Assembly (NCBI GenBank): GCA_014584465.1 | Contig: JACTMU010000097.1 | Location: 22,683 to 86,682 of the forward strand | DNA from: Pseudomonadota bacterium | GTDB lineage: Bacteria > Bdellovibrionota > Bdellovibrionia > Bdellovibrionales > JACTMU01 | DNA: 64,000 nt | Direction of reading: 5' to 3' | In this document: positions 29,195 to 39,222 of the stretch, in pieces | Layout of the letters: each line of letters starts with the position of its first letter | Numbering within the stretch: position 1 is the stretch's first letter | Program-made: the position numbers and the translations under genes | Notes under the pieces: model-generated | Database searches by the model: none | What the model saw: the letters and a program-made list of their open reading frames with translations, nothing else | What the model was told of the DNA's origin: nothing

Positions 29195-29651
29195 CGAGGC
29201 GATCCAGACGATACATGCTTCCCAAGTGTCGAAGACCACGGGATACACGGTGACGAACCGTCCCTTCACTCAGTCTCAACCCTGAAGCGATCTCTTGATC
29301 CTCGTATCCTAGAATCCGGGACCAAATCACCGAGAGAAACTCCTTGGAGTCAGATTCCTTATAAAACTGCCGCCAAGGCCCTAGATCTGTCTGCTTGGGT
29401 GGACTCCATAAAGAACGTGAAAGCGCGACAACCCCCTGCCTCTTAGCCGTCGTCTGAAAGCGAGACCAATGTTCTTGGGTCAACTCCACAACTTTTGCAT
29501 GCATCTCAAATTTCGAAACCTGATCATGCCGCTTCTTTAGAAAAATCTTAAGCTGATGGACCACCTTAGATGAGGCACTCTGAGCAAGTTTCTCATTCAT
29601 TAAGGAAAAATAGAAAAAAAGGGCAATGGAACGAATGTCAGCTGCACTCAT
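29187..29651 (-). CDS. Sigma-70-like (ECF-like) protein with region-4 HTH
   Basis: ILGYEDQEIASGLRLSEGTVRHRVSRGLRHLG resembles sigma region 4; N-terminal half not clearly a sigma2 domain. Confidence 0.55.
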   Translation of the reverse strand: MSAADIRSIALFFYFSLMNEKLAQSASSKVVHQLKIFLKKRHDQVSKFEMHAKVVELTQEHWSRFQTTAKRQGVVALSRSLWSPPKQTDLGPWRQFYKESDSKEFLSVIWSRILGYEDQEIASGLRLSEGTVRHRVSRGLRHLGSMYRLDRLDE

Positions 29652-29684
29652 GAAGCTCTATTTTTCAAACCTCTCTTCGGTTTT

Positions 29685-30749
<1,065 letters not shown>

Positions 30750-30898
30750 TCAAAGTTGAATATCACCTAGTACAAAGTCCCGCAAAATCCCAGATGTCAG
30801 GAGAACTCAAGACTCGTCTCGAAGCGGGCAACGTTCTAGGGCACTATACGTCACATCCTAGCTTAAGGTTTTACGACACACAAGACTCAAATCGACCA

Positions 30899-31717
30899 TC
30901 ACCATTGAAAATGTCGGATTTTATCACGTCGTTCATCTAGCTCCGCCATTGCTTTAACGCCGAGCTCCAAGTGCAGATCTGTGTACTTTCGAAAGACCTT
31001 GTTTGCCGACTCCTGTGTCTTGACCTCCTCCAATGGTAAGTCACTCACCAAGAGCAAGGCTCCACAGGGAACTTTGCAGGCAAATGCCGTGATGAAAAGA
31101 GTGGCTGTCTCCATCTCGACGGCTCCAACCTTCTCCAACATGAGCGTCTTTTTGAAACTCTCATCAAACTCCCAAAATCGATAGTCCGTCGTGTGAACGA
31201 CTCCCGCAGAGTAGGTTAAACCCGATTCCACAATCACCTGACTGACAAATTTCTGAATCGTAAAGGCAGGTAGAGCCGGAACTTGAGGTGGAAAGAAGTG
31301 TTGTGATGTTCCCTCATCACGAATTGCTGCCATCGGCAGAAACAGGTCTCCGATTCTAAGATCTCGATGTATGCCCCCACACATTCCCAACATCAAAACG
31401 GCGGTAGGTTCAATCGCTGAAAGCATCTCGATCACCAACGCCGACATTGGCGATCCAATGTTAAAGCAGATCAGCGAAACATCCATCTCATGATTGTTCA
31501 CAACTCGTAATGCGGAACCCGATCTTACGTTGAGCTTATGGGTCTTAGAAAATGACTCGATGTAATACTCAAAATTGGTCAAGATGATATGGGAACAGAA
31601 CTCTTCACCACGACAACCCGAGTATCGCTCCAACATATCCTTGGCAATGGCCTTCTTCTTGGGATTATTCCAGGTACGTGCAGGTTCAAGAGGTAACAAT
31701 CTCATATGGGTAACCAC
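30899..31717 (-). CDS. AMP nucleosidase / purine nucleoside phosphorylase family protein
   Basis: VLMLGMCGGIHRDLRIGDLFLPMAAIRDEGTS, VGAVEMETATLFI, LLLVSDLP. Confidence 0.82.
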   Translation of the reverse strand: MVTHMRLLPLEPARTWNNPKKKAIAKDMLERYSGCRGEEFCSHIILTNFEYYIESFSKTHKLNVRSGSALRVVNNHEMDVSLICFNIGSPMSALVIEMLSAIEPTAVLMLGMCGGIHRDLRIGDLFLPMAAIRDEGTSQHFFPPQVPALPAFTIQKFVSQVIVESGLTYSAGVVHTTDYRFWEFDESFKKTLMLEKVGAVEMETATLFITAFACKVPCGALLLVSDLPLEEVKTQESANKVFRKYTDLHLELGVKAMAELDERRDKIRHFQW

Positions 31718-31890
31718 CTACAAAGGGTTCATTCTCGACTTGATCTCAAAGTTTAGATGAAACCTCCTGCGTCGTCCACCTATTTTGTCGCCATTGCAGG
31801 CCTTGCCATCAAACTATATCTTTACAAAGTAGATGGACCCCAGTCACAATCAAAAGAGATGTTCAACAATGTCATCATGGGAATTTCTGC

Positions 31891-32349
31891 ATGACCCCAG
31901 AGGATTCGACCCAGCTTCTAAGAGTGTTTTTTGAAAAACAATCTGCGCCAGCAAAAGCCATAGGCCTACTCAAAACAGGAGTGGAGATTGGAGTTGTTGT
32001 TGCCGATTCAATGGAACTGGCCCTCTTTCAAGAGCAGGGACAACCTCAATTGGTCCAAAGATCTGCGAAGAACCCTGATGTCATCTTTTATCTTAAGCCT
32101 GAGGCCATCGAGATGATCTGCAAGAAGGAGTTTTCCGATGTAGGATCTTTGGGCATTCAAATTGTAAAACAGATCATGACGGGCTCGATTCGACTGACCG
32201 TTCCGGGAAGTATGATGCGCATCTTTCGAAATGGTTATATCGACATCATCAAACTTGGCGGGAAGACCTTTTTCGACTTTCTTGCGGAAAACGGCCTCAA
32301 GACGCTCTCAAAGATTCCAGACCTCATTAGGAGCTTAAAACCGAAGTGA
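31891..32349 (+). CDS. SCP2 sterol-binding-domain-like protein
   Basis: DVIFYLKPEAIEMICKKEFSDVGSLGIQIVKQIMTGSIRLTVPGSMM; weak similarity by eye. Confidence 0.4.
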   Translation: MTPEDSTQLLRVFFEKQSAPAKAIGLLKTGVEIGVVVADSMELALFQEQGQPQLVQRSAKNPDVIFYLKPEAIEMICKKEFSDVGSLGIQIVKQIMTGSIRLTVPGSMMRIFRNGYIDIIKLGGKTFFDFLAENGLKTLSKIPDLIRSLKPK

Positions 32350-32365
32350 ACCGTTGAACCTTGGA

Positions 32366-32399
32366 GTTTCAGCTCCGGGCTTTAAACTGAAACAATTTT
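32366..32399 (+). terminator. Probable Rho-independent terminator
   Basis: GTTTCAG ... CTGAAAC followed by AATTTTTT, downstream of 31891-32349. Confidence 0.5.
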
Positions 32400-32664
32400 T
32401 TCTACAGATGTTCTTGGAATCATGAAGGGTTGCACAAGAATTGCGAAAAAAATCTTAACGATGTTGCAGTTGATTCAGACTTAAACAAAGAGCTTCTGTC
32501 TCAACACGAGAAAGAGTGTCTCAGACCAAGTCAAAAAGCGTATGTAATTTAGCCGTATTCACAAAATTTATTCGCCAGTTCAAATTTAACTCCGAAGTAT
32601 CAAAATAGTTCAACTTCAACCCAAAAAAAGTTGCTATATTTGTTTTGTAAAGGAGGAGTTACAA

Positions 32665-32771
32665 CCTTCCGATGTAAAAAGTCGGAGGTAACACAAGGTA
32701 AGAGTAGGTCTTACTTCTGTGTAAGCTCAATGAGCTCTGGACACGGCCAAGTAATTAGTGGCCGTGTCCAG
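32665..32771 (+). promoter_or_regulatory. Structured 5' leader with consecutive hairpins
   Basis: CCTTCCGA/TCGGAGG (32665-32688), GTAAGA-GTAGG-TCTTAC (32698-32714), CTGGACACGGCCA-N9-TGGCCGTGTCCAG (32737-32771, perfect 13-bp stem) upstream of 32809. Confidence 0.5.
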
Positions 32772-32808
32772 GGTCAGAGAAGAAAAACTATAACATAAGG
32801 AGAAAAAA

Positions 32809-34302
32809 ATGAACTCTACAAACAGGACGTTAATGAAAATTGTAGGTCTCATCGCATGCACAGGATTGATACTTGCTGGATGTACCGCAAGCAACACAGA
32901 TGAAACCTCAACAGCCACCGCATCTTTAACTGTTGCTGGATCCCTGGGCGGAGCCCAAGCCAAGCCAGGACATCAAAAGATCGGAACCCAGGCAGTTACC
33001 TACACCGACTACTCAGTTCGATGTACGACACTGACAGGAACACCTAAGGCTGGGACAGGAACTGTAAATGCTGACGGTAGTTTCAGTCTTACCATCGACG
33101 TAGGATCGTCAGAATCTGTTCCCATTGGTTGCTTTGTCATCGCAACAGTATCAAGCTCCATTGCTGCAACTTTTGCCTTTGACTCAGGCTCAAGCGGTAT
33201 TGGGGCTAGCGGCAACGGAGAGACTTCAAAATCAGGATCTCTTTCAGCTGGCGCTGGAGAGACCCTCAACTTTGGCACGATCACATTTGACCCTGACAAG
33301 GGAACCGCAACCGTCTCCACGGCTTCAATCACACGAGCTGGGACATCTCATGAAACTGTAACAGGTACGTGGACGGACCCGACAGGGCAGTGGACGATGA
33401 CCTGTAAAACCGACAGTGGGGTCCTTGATGACGATGCCTGCCCTCAGGAAGGCATGGAGCCTTTTGACATCTATCTTCATCAAATGGAGGCAACTGATGC
33501 CTCAGCAGTTGTTCATAAAGGGCTCTCAGTTTGGGAGAACGCGACCTCTTATGCAGCTTGCGGTAGCACCGAAGATCTTGACGCTGAACTCCCCTCTGGC
33601 TGGTCGGCCGTAGATGCAACCCTGAATGCAGATTTTACCATTGACGCCATTCCTGCAGCCTCCTCAGTGAGTGTCCCAAGTTGGGGTGGAAGCGGCACCT
33701 GTGGTGTCAACCCAACCACCGTCACCACGTGTGATCAAGTGACCAATGTGCAGAGCTGGGGAAATGGCACGATCACCTACTCAGATGCAGATTGCCAAGC
33801 CATGTGTGTGGCAGAAAGCCTTTGGAACACCTCAGGGAGTTGCCGTGCTAGGTACTACATCAACTTCAGCTACACTCAAGGTGCTGGATTAAGCCCTGGT
33901 GACATTGCAACAGAAGTTGCCTCATTCAATGGGACCACGGGGACGACCACCAACGGATACATTACGCGAAGTACCAGTCCAGAAGTTCGTTACGCCATCG
34001 GTGAACTTACCGTCAATGGTAATTTTGGAACGATGCTCTCATCACAAACGCAGACCATGCACTTTTGTCAATGGAACGAGAATAACGGCGGTTGCACAGA
34101 TCGAACCTGTGTTGCCACCGAGAACGTGAAGATGGATATCAACCAGACATCGGCCACAGCAGCAGAAGTTGAAGTTGTCATCAGTTGGGCACTTGATGTG
34201 ACCAACTCGGACGCCGCCTGCTCTCAGCAAGTCAGCGGGAACTATCTCTATGAAGAGATGAACCGCACCAACAAGTTTCAGCTATCGGCGGTTAAGCAGT
34301 AG
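32809..34302 (+). CDS. Secreted Cys-rich lipoprotein of unknown function
   Basis: LILAGCTAS lipobox; Ala/Thr/Ser-rich N-terminus and 14 further Cys by count; preceded by AAGGAG ribosome-binding site. Confidence 0.8.
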   Translation: MNSTNRTLMKIVGLIACTGLILAGCTASNTDETSTATASLTVAGSLGGAQAKPGHQKIGTQAVTYTDYSVRCTTLTGTPKAGTGTVNADGSFSLTIDVGSSESVPIGCFVIATVSSSIAATFAFDSGSSGIGASGNGETSKSGSLSAGAGETLNFGTITFDPDKGTATVSTASITRAGTSHETVTGTWTDPTGQWTMTCKTDSGVLDDDACPQEGMEPFDIYLHQMEATDASAVVHKGLSVWENATSYAACGSTEDLDAELPSGWSAVDATLNADFTIDAIPAASSVSVPSWGGSGTCGVNPTTVTTCDQVTNVQSWGNGTITYSDADCQAMCVAESLWNTSGSCRARYYINFSYTQGAGLSPGDIATEVASFNGTTGTTTNGYITRSTSPEVRYAIGELTVNGNFGTMLSSQTQTMHFCQWNENNGGCTDRTCVATENVKMDINQTSATAAEVEVVISWALDVTNSDAACSQQVSGNYLYEEMNRTNKFQLSAVKQ

Positions 34303-34349
34303 TAGAATCTGAAGTCTCAAATTCTTTTTTCAATCTCGAATGGTTGTTC

Positions 34350-34380
34350 GCTTGGGGGGCTAAGGCCCCCAAGCCTTTTT
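34350..34380. terminator. Rho-independent terminator
   Basis: GCTTGGGGG-GCTAAGG-CCCCCAAGC-CTTTTTT between convergent genes. Confidence 0.85.
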
Positions 34381-35750
34381 TAAGAGGAGATGTCCTCATG
34401 AGCCATGGGGCGACGTCGAGCACGCAGGTAGCTTCTTGGCGACAGCGCTAAAAAATCACTCAGTCTGGGCATGTAGATGCACGCATACCTCTCAACCTGA
34501 TAGGCAAAATAACTCTCTTCATTCCCAACTCTCATCACTTCCCCCCAGTGGGGATTGTAACTCAATTGACGTTTGGTGATGAGTTGACTGATCTCATGAT
34601 CAATATGACCAATTTTCTGATAAAGCTCTTCGATGCGCTTTTCATTCACACCTTTAGGATTCCCCACTCGTGCTGTGGTCAAATCAAGGTGCTCCTCTTC
34701 AATTGGCTCTTTAAGCTTCATCAGGCGATCAATCTCCGTCTGCAAAGAACTGACGGCACGATTCTTTTCGACCTCTTCTCCAAGCTCTTCAACGACCAGT
34801 GCCGTTCTCCAGTTGCAATCTTTCTTCAATCTTAAAATATCACCGTAAATGTGATCCCCGACATAGAGTATCTCATCTCCAGCAATGGCCAAAGAAGTCG
34901 TAAACCTCTCCGCACTTCCACCCTGATAGACTCCAGGTACAATTCGGCCCGGATGATTCACCATCGTTCCATCCTTGGGATTGATCTTCAAGAAGTGAAG
35001 ATTATCATAAAAGAAACGAGGTTTTTGGGAAAGAGTAATGATGAATTCAAACAATTCAAGCCAGGACCTACACTCCTTCAAATGAGGAGAAATTGCATAA
35101 TCCAAAAGGAGTTTCGAATAGGCATAATCGGAATTGGTAAGCAAAAAGATCTTTTTTCCATGCCTACGAAAACACTCTAGCCCCTCCACCACTTCGGGAT
35201 CGGAGATGATGTACCGACTCAGGTCCTTTCGAACAGCCTCCTTCAAAGAGCCATCTCGGTGCGATTCGTCGAGTGAGTCTAGTACGTCCTTGCCCAGTCG
35301 CTGATAATCAGGCAGAGGTGTCCCATGATCCTTCAAATCCACCAATTGAGCAAAGAGTGTGGCGTAAGATATGGCAAAGTTCGTATCCACGGAAGAGACC
35401 TGGGACTCACTCAAATCGATGTAGATGCTCTTGTACCTCTTCTTTTGAGTCGCAAAATCCATCACATGGGTGCCATGATAAGCAAGCCTTATTGCAGAGT
35501 AACGGCTGACCTTAAGAAGATTGCCATTGATCAAATCCAGAACAAGTCCTCGAATCGCCAAATCGTAGTCAAACTTCAATTCTCTCAAATTAGAGGGATA
35601 GCCCTTTACGGTAATCAGTTTTTCAATGATCATCTTGTAGGCCAGACCCTCAAACTCACGGCTGTCATAGCGAACCAAAGTATGATCCATGTCCAAACCA
35701 ATGTACTTGATCTTCTTGAGATTGAGAGTTCGATTCACGTAGACGTTCAA
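34380..35750 (-). CDS. HAD superfamily 5'-nucleotidase (cytosolic purine 5'-nucleotidase-like)
   Basis: YIGLDMDHTLVRYDSREFEGLAY, KIFLLTNSDYAYSKLLLDYA, ILYVGDHIYGDILRLKK. Confidence 0.9.
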   Translation of the reverse strand: MNVYVNRTLNLKKIKYIGLDMDHTLVRYDSREFEGLAYKMIIEKLITVKGYPSNLRELKFDYDLAIRGLVLDLINGNLLKVSRYSAIRLAYHGTHVMDFATQKKRYKSIYIDLSESQVSSVDTNFAISYATLFAQLVDLKDHGTPLPDYQRLGKDVLDSLDESHRDGSLKEAVRKDLSRYIISDPEVVEGLECFRRHGKKIFLLTNSDYAYSKLLLDYAISPHLKECRSWLELFEFIITLSQKPRFFYDNLHFLKINPKDGTMVNHPGRIVPGVYQGGSAERFTTSLAIAGDEILYVGDHIYGDILRLKKDCNWRTALVVEELGEEVEKNRAVSSLQTEIDRLMKLKEPIEEEHLDLTTARVGNPKGVNEKRIEELYQKIGHIDHEISQLITKRQLSYNPHWGEVMRVGNEESYFAYQVERYACIYMPRLSDFLALSPRSYLRARRRPMAHEDISS

Positions 35751-36116
35751 TCAACTCTCCCTTTCAAACCCAAGTTCATTCCAGCGCATCATTCCTCCTG
35801 ACATATTATAAACCGAGGGGAACCCATTTTTCTGTGCGATCTGTGTCGCCTTCGCGGATCTCTTTCCGCTACGACAGATAAAGACAATGGTCCGATCTTT
35901 AGGAAGGAGATCGATCTTTCTCTCCAGTTCATCCAAAACGACAAGCTGAGAACCCGCAATGTGCCCGAGTTCCCCCACATACTCGTCCTGACCTCGAACA
36001 TCGACAAGATGAACTTGGGAGCTCACACCACGTACCTCCTCGGGAGAGACATCCATGACTCCATGAAGCTCATTGTTCTCTTGTGCCTTCTTAAAGTTTA
36101 CATATTGATTTTTCAT
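35751..36116 (-). CDS. Rhodanese-like domain protein
   Basis: HLVDVRGQDEYVGELGHIAGS, VFICRSGKRSAKATQIA. Confidence 0.9.
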   Translation of the reverse strand: MKNQYVNFKKAQENNELHGVMDVSPEEVRGVSSQVHLVDVRGQDEYVGELGHIAGSQLVVLDELERKIDLLPKDRTIVFICRSGKRSAKATQIAQKNGFPSVYNMSGGMMRWNELGFERES

Positions 36117-36154
36117 ACACTCCTCATACGCCTATTGGCACTTCCATTCATTCG

Positions 36155-36321
36155 CGCACAAACACTATATTAGTGCTTGGCGCGAAACCTCATTTCGGTG
36201 AATTTGTCATAAGTTTTCCTTATACCTTCGTTGAGCCTCCTCGAGTTAGCGCCTCTGGCTAGCCCTTCTATGCAAATTCACTCGAAAGCAGGTTTCGTGC
36301 ACAAGCACTATATTATTGCTT
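36155..36321. repeat. Intergenic element with paired near-palindromes and long imperfect inverted repeat
   Basis: GTGCTTGGCGCGAAACCTCATTTCGGTGAATTTG (36173-36206) is inverted at CAAATTCACTCGAAAGCAGGTTTCGTGCACAAGCAC (36273-36308); CACTATATTA(G/T)TGCTT also occurs directly at both ends. Confidence 0.7.
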
Positions 36322-36373
36322 TTTTTTGACCCTTCTGCAAAATGAATGCAAAGGCATAGGGTGGGATAGACAG

Positions 36374-37501
36374 ATGGACCGTGTGAAACTCTCTTCAGTT
36401 GAGGCCATGCAATTGGCCATTGGCGAAGCTAAGAAGGGTTTTGGATTTGTCTCCCCCAATCCACCGGTTGGCTGCGTCATTCTAGATCGAGAGGGATATC
36501 TCTTGTCTAAGGGGTACCACCACCAATGCGGAGCTGCTCATGCCGAAATTGACGCATTAAGTAACTTAACTTCTCTCGATCTTCTCAATGGAGCCCACCT
36601 CTACGTCACACTTGAACCCTGTGCACATGAGGGTCGGACCCCATCTTGTGCCAAACATCTTGTAAAACTTCCACTTGCTTCGGTGACATTTGGTCTGATT
36701 GATCCCAATCCGATGGTCTCTGGTCAAGGAGTTGAGATTCTTAAAACTCAACTTAGAGTCCACCAACTTCTTGAGTTGGAAGATGAGCTAAGAGAACTTA
36801 TGGAAATCTATTTTCTCAACATGAAAGAGCAGATTCCTTTTGTCGCACTGAAAATTGCGACCACTCTTGATGGAATGATGGCGACCCGAAATCACCGTGG
36901 TCGTCAGATCTCGGGCACGAAGTCGATGCGTATGAACCACCTTTTAAGAGGATTTTACGATGCCATTCTCATTGGAAGAAAAACCTACGAATCAGATAAC
37001 CCATTTCTTAACATTCGCCACCCCCGATTTCCCTCCAAATCCAACAAGGTCGTCATCTTAGACCCTGAAGGAAAATCATTGGACACTTTGAAAAGCTCAA
37101 ATATCACCTCATGTCACCATAAAGAGGATGTCATCGTGGTGCTTGATCCAAAGAGTTATGGTGAACGACAGGGCTCTGCCCCGTTTCATTTGATTTGTGC
37201 TTCAAAAAGAGAGGGTGGAACATTGAACCTTCGTGAACTCTTGAGACAACTCTTTCGACTGGGTGTTTGCTCACTCTTTGTAGAAGGTGGAAGTCACACC
37301 CTTTCGGCATTCTTAAACGAGAGACTTTTTCATCGACTCTACCTTTTTCAGGCCTCAAAAATTCTCGGGGGAGTCAATGGGCTTTCCTGGACGGAAAAAC
37401 TCCTGGTGGAGGATCTCAATCAAACCATTGAACTTGATCACTTGAAATTCAGACGCCTGGATCAAGATCTTTTTCTGACGGCCGTCCCGAAGGAGCCTTA
37501 A
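36374..37501 (+). CDS. ribD: Bifunctional riboflavin biosynthesis deaminase/reductase RibD
   Basis: HAEIDAL, VTLEPCAHEGRTPSCAKHLV, ALKIATTLDGMMATRNHRGRQISG. Confidence 0.93.
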   Translation: MDRVKLSSVEAMQLAIGEAKKGFGFVSPNPPVGCVILDREGYLLSKGYHHQCGAAHAEIDALSNLTSLDLLNGAHLYVTLEPCAHEGRTPSCAKHLVKLPLASVTFGLIDPNPMVSGQGVEILKTQLRVHQLLELEDELRELMEIYFLNMKEQIPFVALKIATTLDGMMATRNHRGRQISGTKSMRMNHLLRGFYDAILIGRKTYESDNPFLNIRHPRFPSKSNKVVILDPEGKSLDTLKSSNITSCHHKEDVIVVLDPKSYGERQGSAPFHLICASKREGGTLNLRELLRQLFRLGVCSLFVEGGSHTLSAFLNERLFHRLYLFQASKILGGVNGLSWTEKLLVEDLNQTIELDHLKFRRLDQDLFLTAVPKEP

Positions 37502-38252
37502 CCTTAGATCCAGTCGAATAGTTGAGTTTGCGAATCGTTTGGCGAACCACAACGTGAAAGATTCGAAGCTCTTTGACCGAAGGATGATTGCCTAACAAGA
37601 GTCGTTTGAGTACTTTGAAAGCATTCATACGTCTAGCCGATAGATCAAATCCGAGAGCGTCCAGCCACTGCCGAAGCGATTCATCAGGAAAGTACTTCGG
37701 GCGAAGGCGTTTCACCAAATCCACAGAAGAAGCCTTTTCCACCTCTTTCTTACTTTTATTTGTCCTGATTGAAAAATTCTTAAAGACAAACAGCGAGAGG
37801 AGCACCGCCTGTGGCAAACTCAAACTCCTAAATTCTCCATAAACAGGAAGTTCGCAAAGCGCATGAAGATCCTCCACATCATTGGCAGAAAGTCCATGAT
37901 CTTCGGGGCCAAAAAAGAGATACATCGGCAAAGAGTGTTCCTCGAAGATTTGAGGCACACTTTCAAGATATCTTTCAAATTCAAAATTCTTCTCAACCAA
38001 ACGAGATCGAGCCGAGAAGCCTATTCGAACACCCTCACCCTCCCTCTCATAGAATTCACGAAGAGTTGGATAGGTGATCAAACCCTCAAGTGGTTCAACT
38101 CCACCTGCGGCTCCTTTTCGAGCCTCTCCATCAATCATGCACTGTGGTTCCACCAATATGAGTCTCTTGACCCCCATATTGGACATTGCACGAGAGGTTC
38201 GACCGACATTGCCCGAATACTTAGTGCGAACCAAAACAACGTTAAGATCCAT
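37449..38252 (-). CDS. RNA methyltransferase, SpoU/TrmJ family
   Basis: NVVLVRTKYSGNVGRTSRAMSNMGVKRLILVEP, YLFFGPEDHGLSANDVEDL, LSLPQAVLLSLF. Confidence 0.85.
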   Translation of the reverse strand: MDLNVVLVRTKYSGNVGRTSRAMSNMGVKRLILVEPQCMIDGEARKGAAGGVEPLEGLITYPTLREFYEREGEGVRIGFSARSRLVEKNFEFERYLESVPQIFEEHSLPMYLFFGPEDHGLSANDVEDLHALCELPVYGEFRSLSLPQAVLLSLFVFKNFSIRTNKSKKEVEKASSVDLVKRLRPKYFPDESLRQWLDALGFDLSARRMNAFKVLKRLLLGNHPSVKELRIFHVVVRQTIRKLNYSTGSKVKAPSGRPSEKDLDPGV

Positions 38253-38253
38253 T

Positions 38254-39213
38254 CTAAATCTGCTTGGGTCCCTGAAGAAGGTAGTTCTTCACATAATCGT
38301 CCACGCCCGCCTCCAAACTCCACGAAGGGTTCATTCCCACCCTCTGACTCTTCGTCATGTCTGCCTGAGTGAAATACTGATACTGTTCACGAACCTCATC
38401 TGGCATGTCGATCCACTCGATCTTCATTGAAACGCCCATCGATGAAAAGACCGATCGAGCCAAATCAAGCCATGATCGTGCCTTTCCAAATCCCATATTG
38501 TAAATGCCCGACTGGGGCTTTTTTTCGATCAGCTTGAAGGTCCAATCCACGATGTCCTTAATGTAGATGAAGTCCCGAAGCTGCATTCCGTCCTGGTACT
38601 CTGGCCGATGAGAACGAAAGAGCCTCAAGGAACCCTTTTCACTGATCTGCTGATAGGCCTTGTAGACCACGCTCGACATCTCCCCCTTGTGATATTCACC
38701 AGGGCCAAAAACATTGAAATATCTTAAACCATACCATAAGGGTGGAACCTGAGACTGACTCAACGCCCATCGATCAAACTCGAGTTTCGACTCACCATAA
38801 GGGTTGAGGGCTCTAAGCTCTTGCACATTGGTCTCATCACTAAATCCCTTGGATCCATCACCATAAACAGATGCGCTGCTGGCGTAGATCAGAGGAACTC
38901 CATGTTCGGAACACCATTGAAAAAGGAGTGCTGAAAAGTCGGTGTTGTTCTCCTTTAAAAAGATCCGATCTCTCTCTGTGGTGCTTGAACAAGCACCAAT
39001 ATGAAACAAAACATCCACATCCGGAAGGTAAGAAAGGTACTCCAAGAGCTCTTCTTTCTTCAAAAAGCTCTCATACTTCCTCATCTGGAGAGGTTCGGGA
39101 CGTTCTGTAGGCGATATGGTGTCCACTGCAACAATGTTGTGGAAGCCTCTTTGGTTTAGACCCCATACAATTGCACTACCAATAAAGCCGTTTGCACCCG
39201 TTACAATGTACAT
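38254..39213 (-). CDS. hldD: ADP-glyceromanno-heptose 6-epimerase
   Basis: VTGANGFIGSAIVWGLNQRG, IGACSSTTERD, NPYGESKLEFDRWA, YFNVFGPGEYHKGEMSSVVYKA. Confidence 0.92.
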   Translation of the reverse strand: MYIVTGANGFIGSAIVWGLNQRGFHNIVAVDTISPTERPEPLQMRKYESFLKKEELLEYLSYLPDVDVLFHIGACSSTTERDRIFLKENNTDFSALLFQWCSEHGVPLIYASSASVYGDGSKGFSDETNVQELRALNPYGESKLEFDRWALSQSQVPPLWYGLRYFNVFGPGEYHKGEMSSVVYKAYQQISEKGSLRLFRSHRPEYQDGMQLRDFIYIKDIVDWTFKLIEKKPQSGIYNMGFGKARSWLDLARSVFSSMGVSMKIEWIDMPDEVREQYQYFTQADMTKSQRVGMNPSWSLEAGVDDYVKNYLLQGPKQI

Positions 39214-39222
39214 CCGTTTCTC

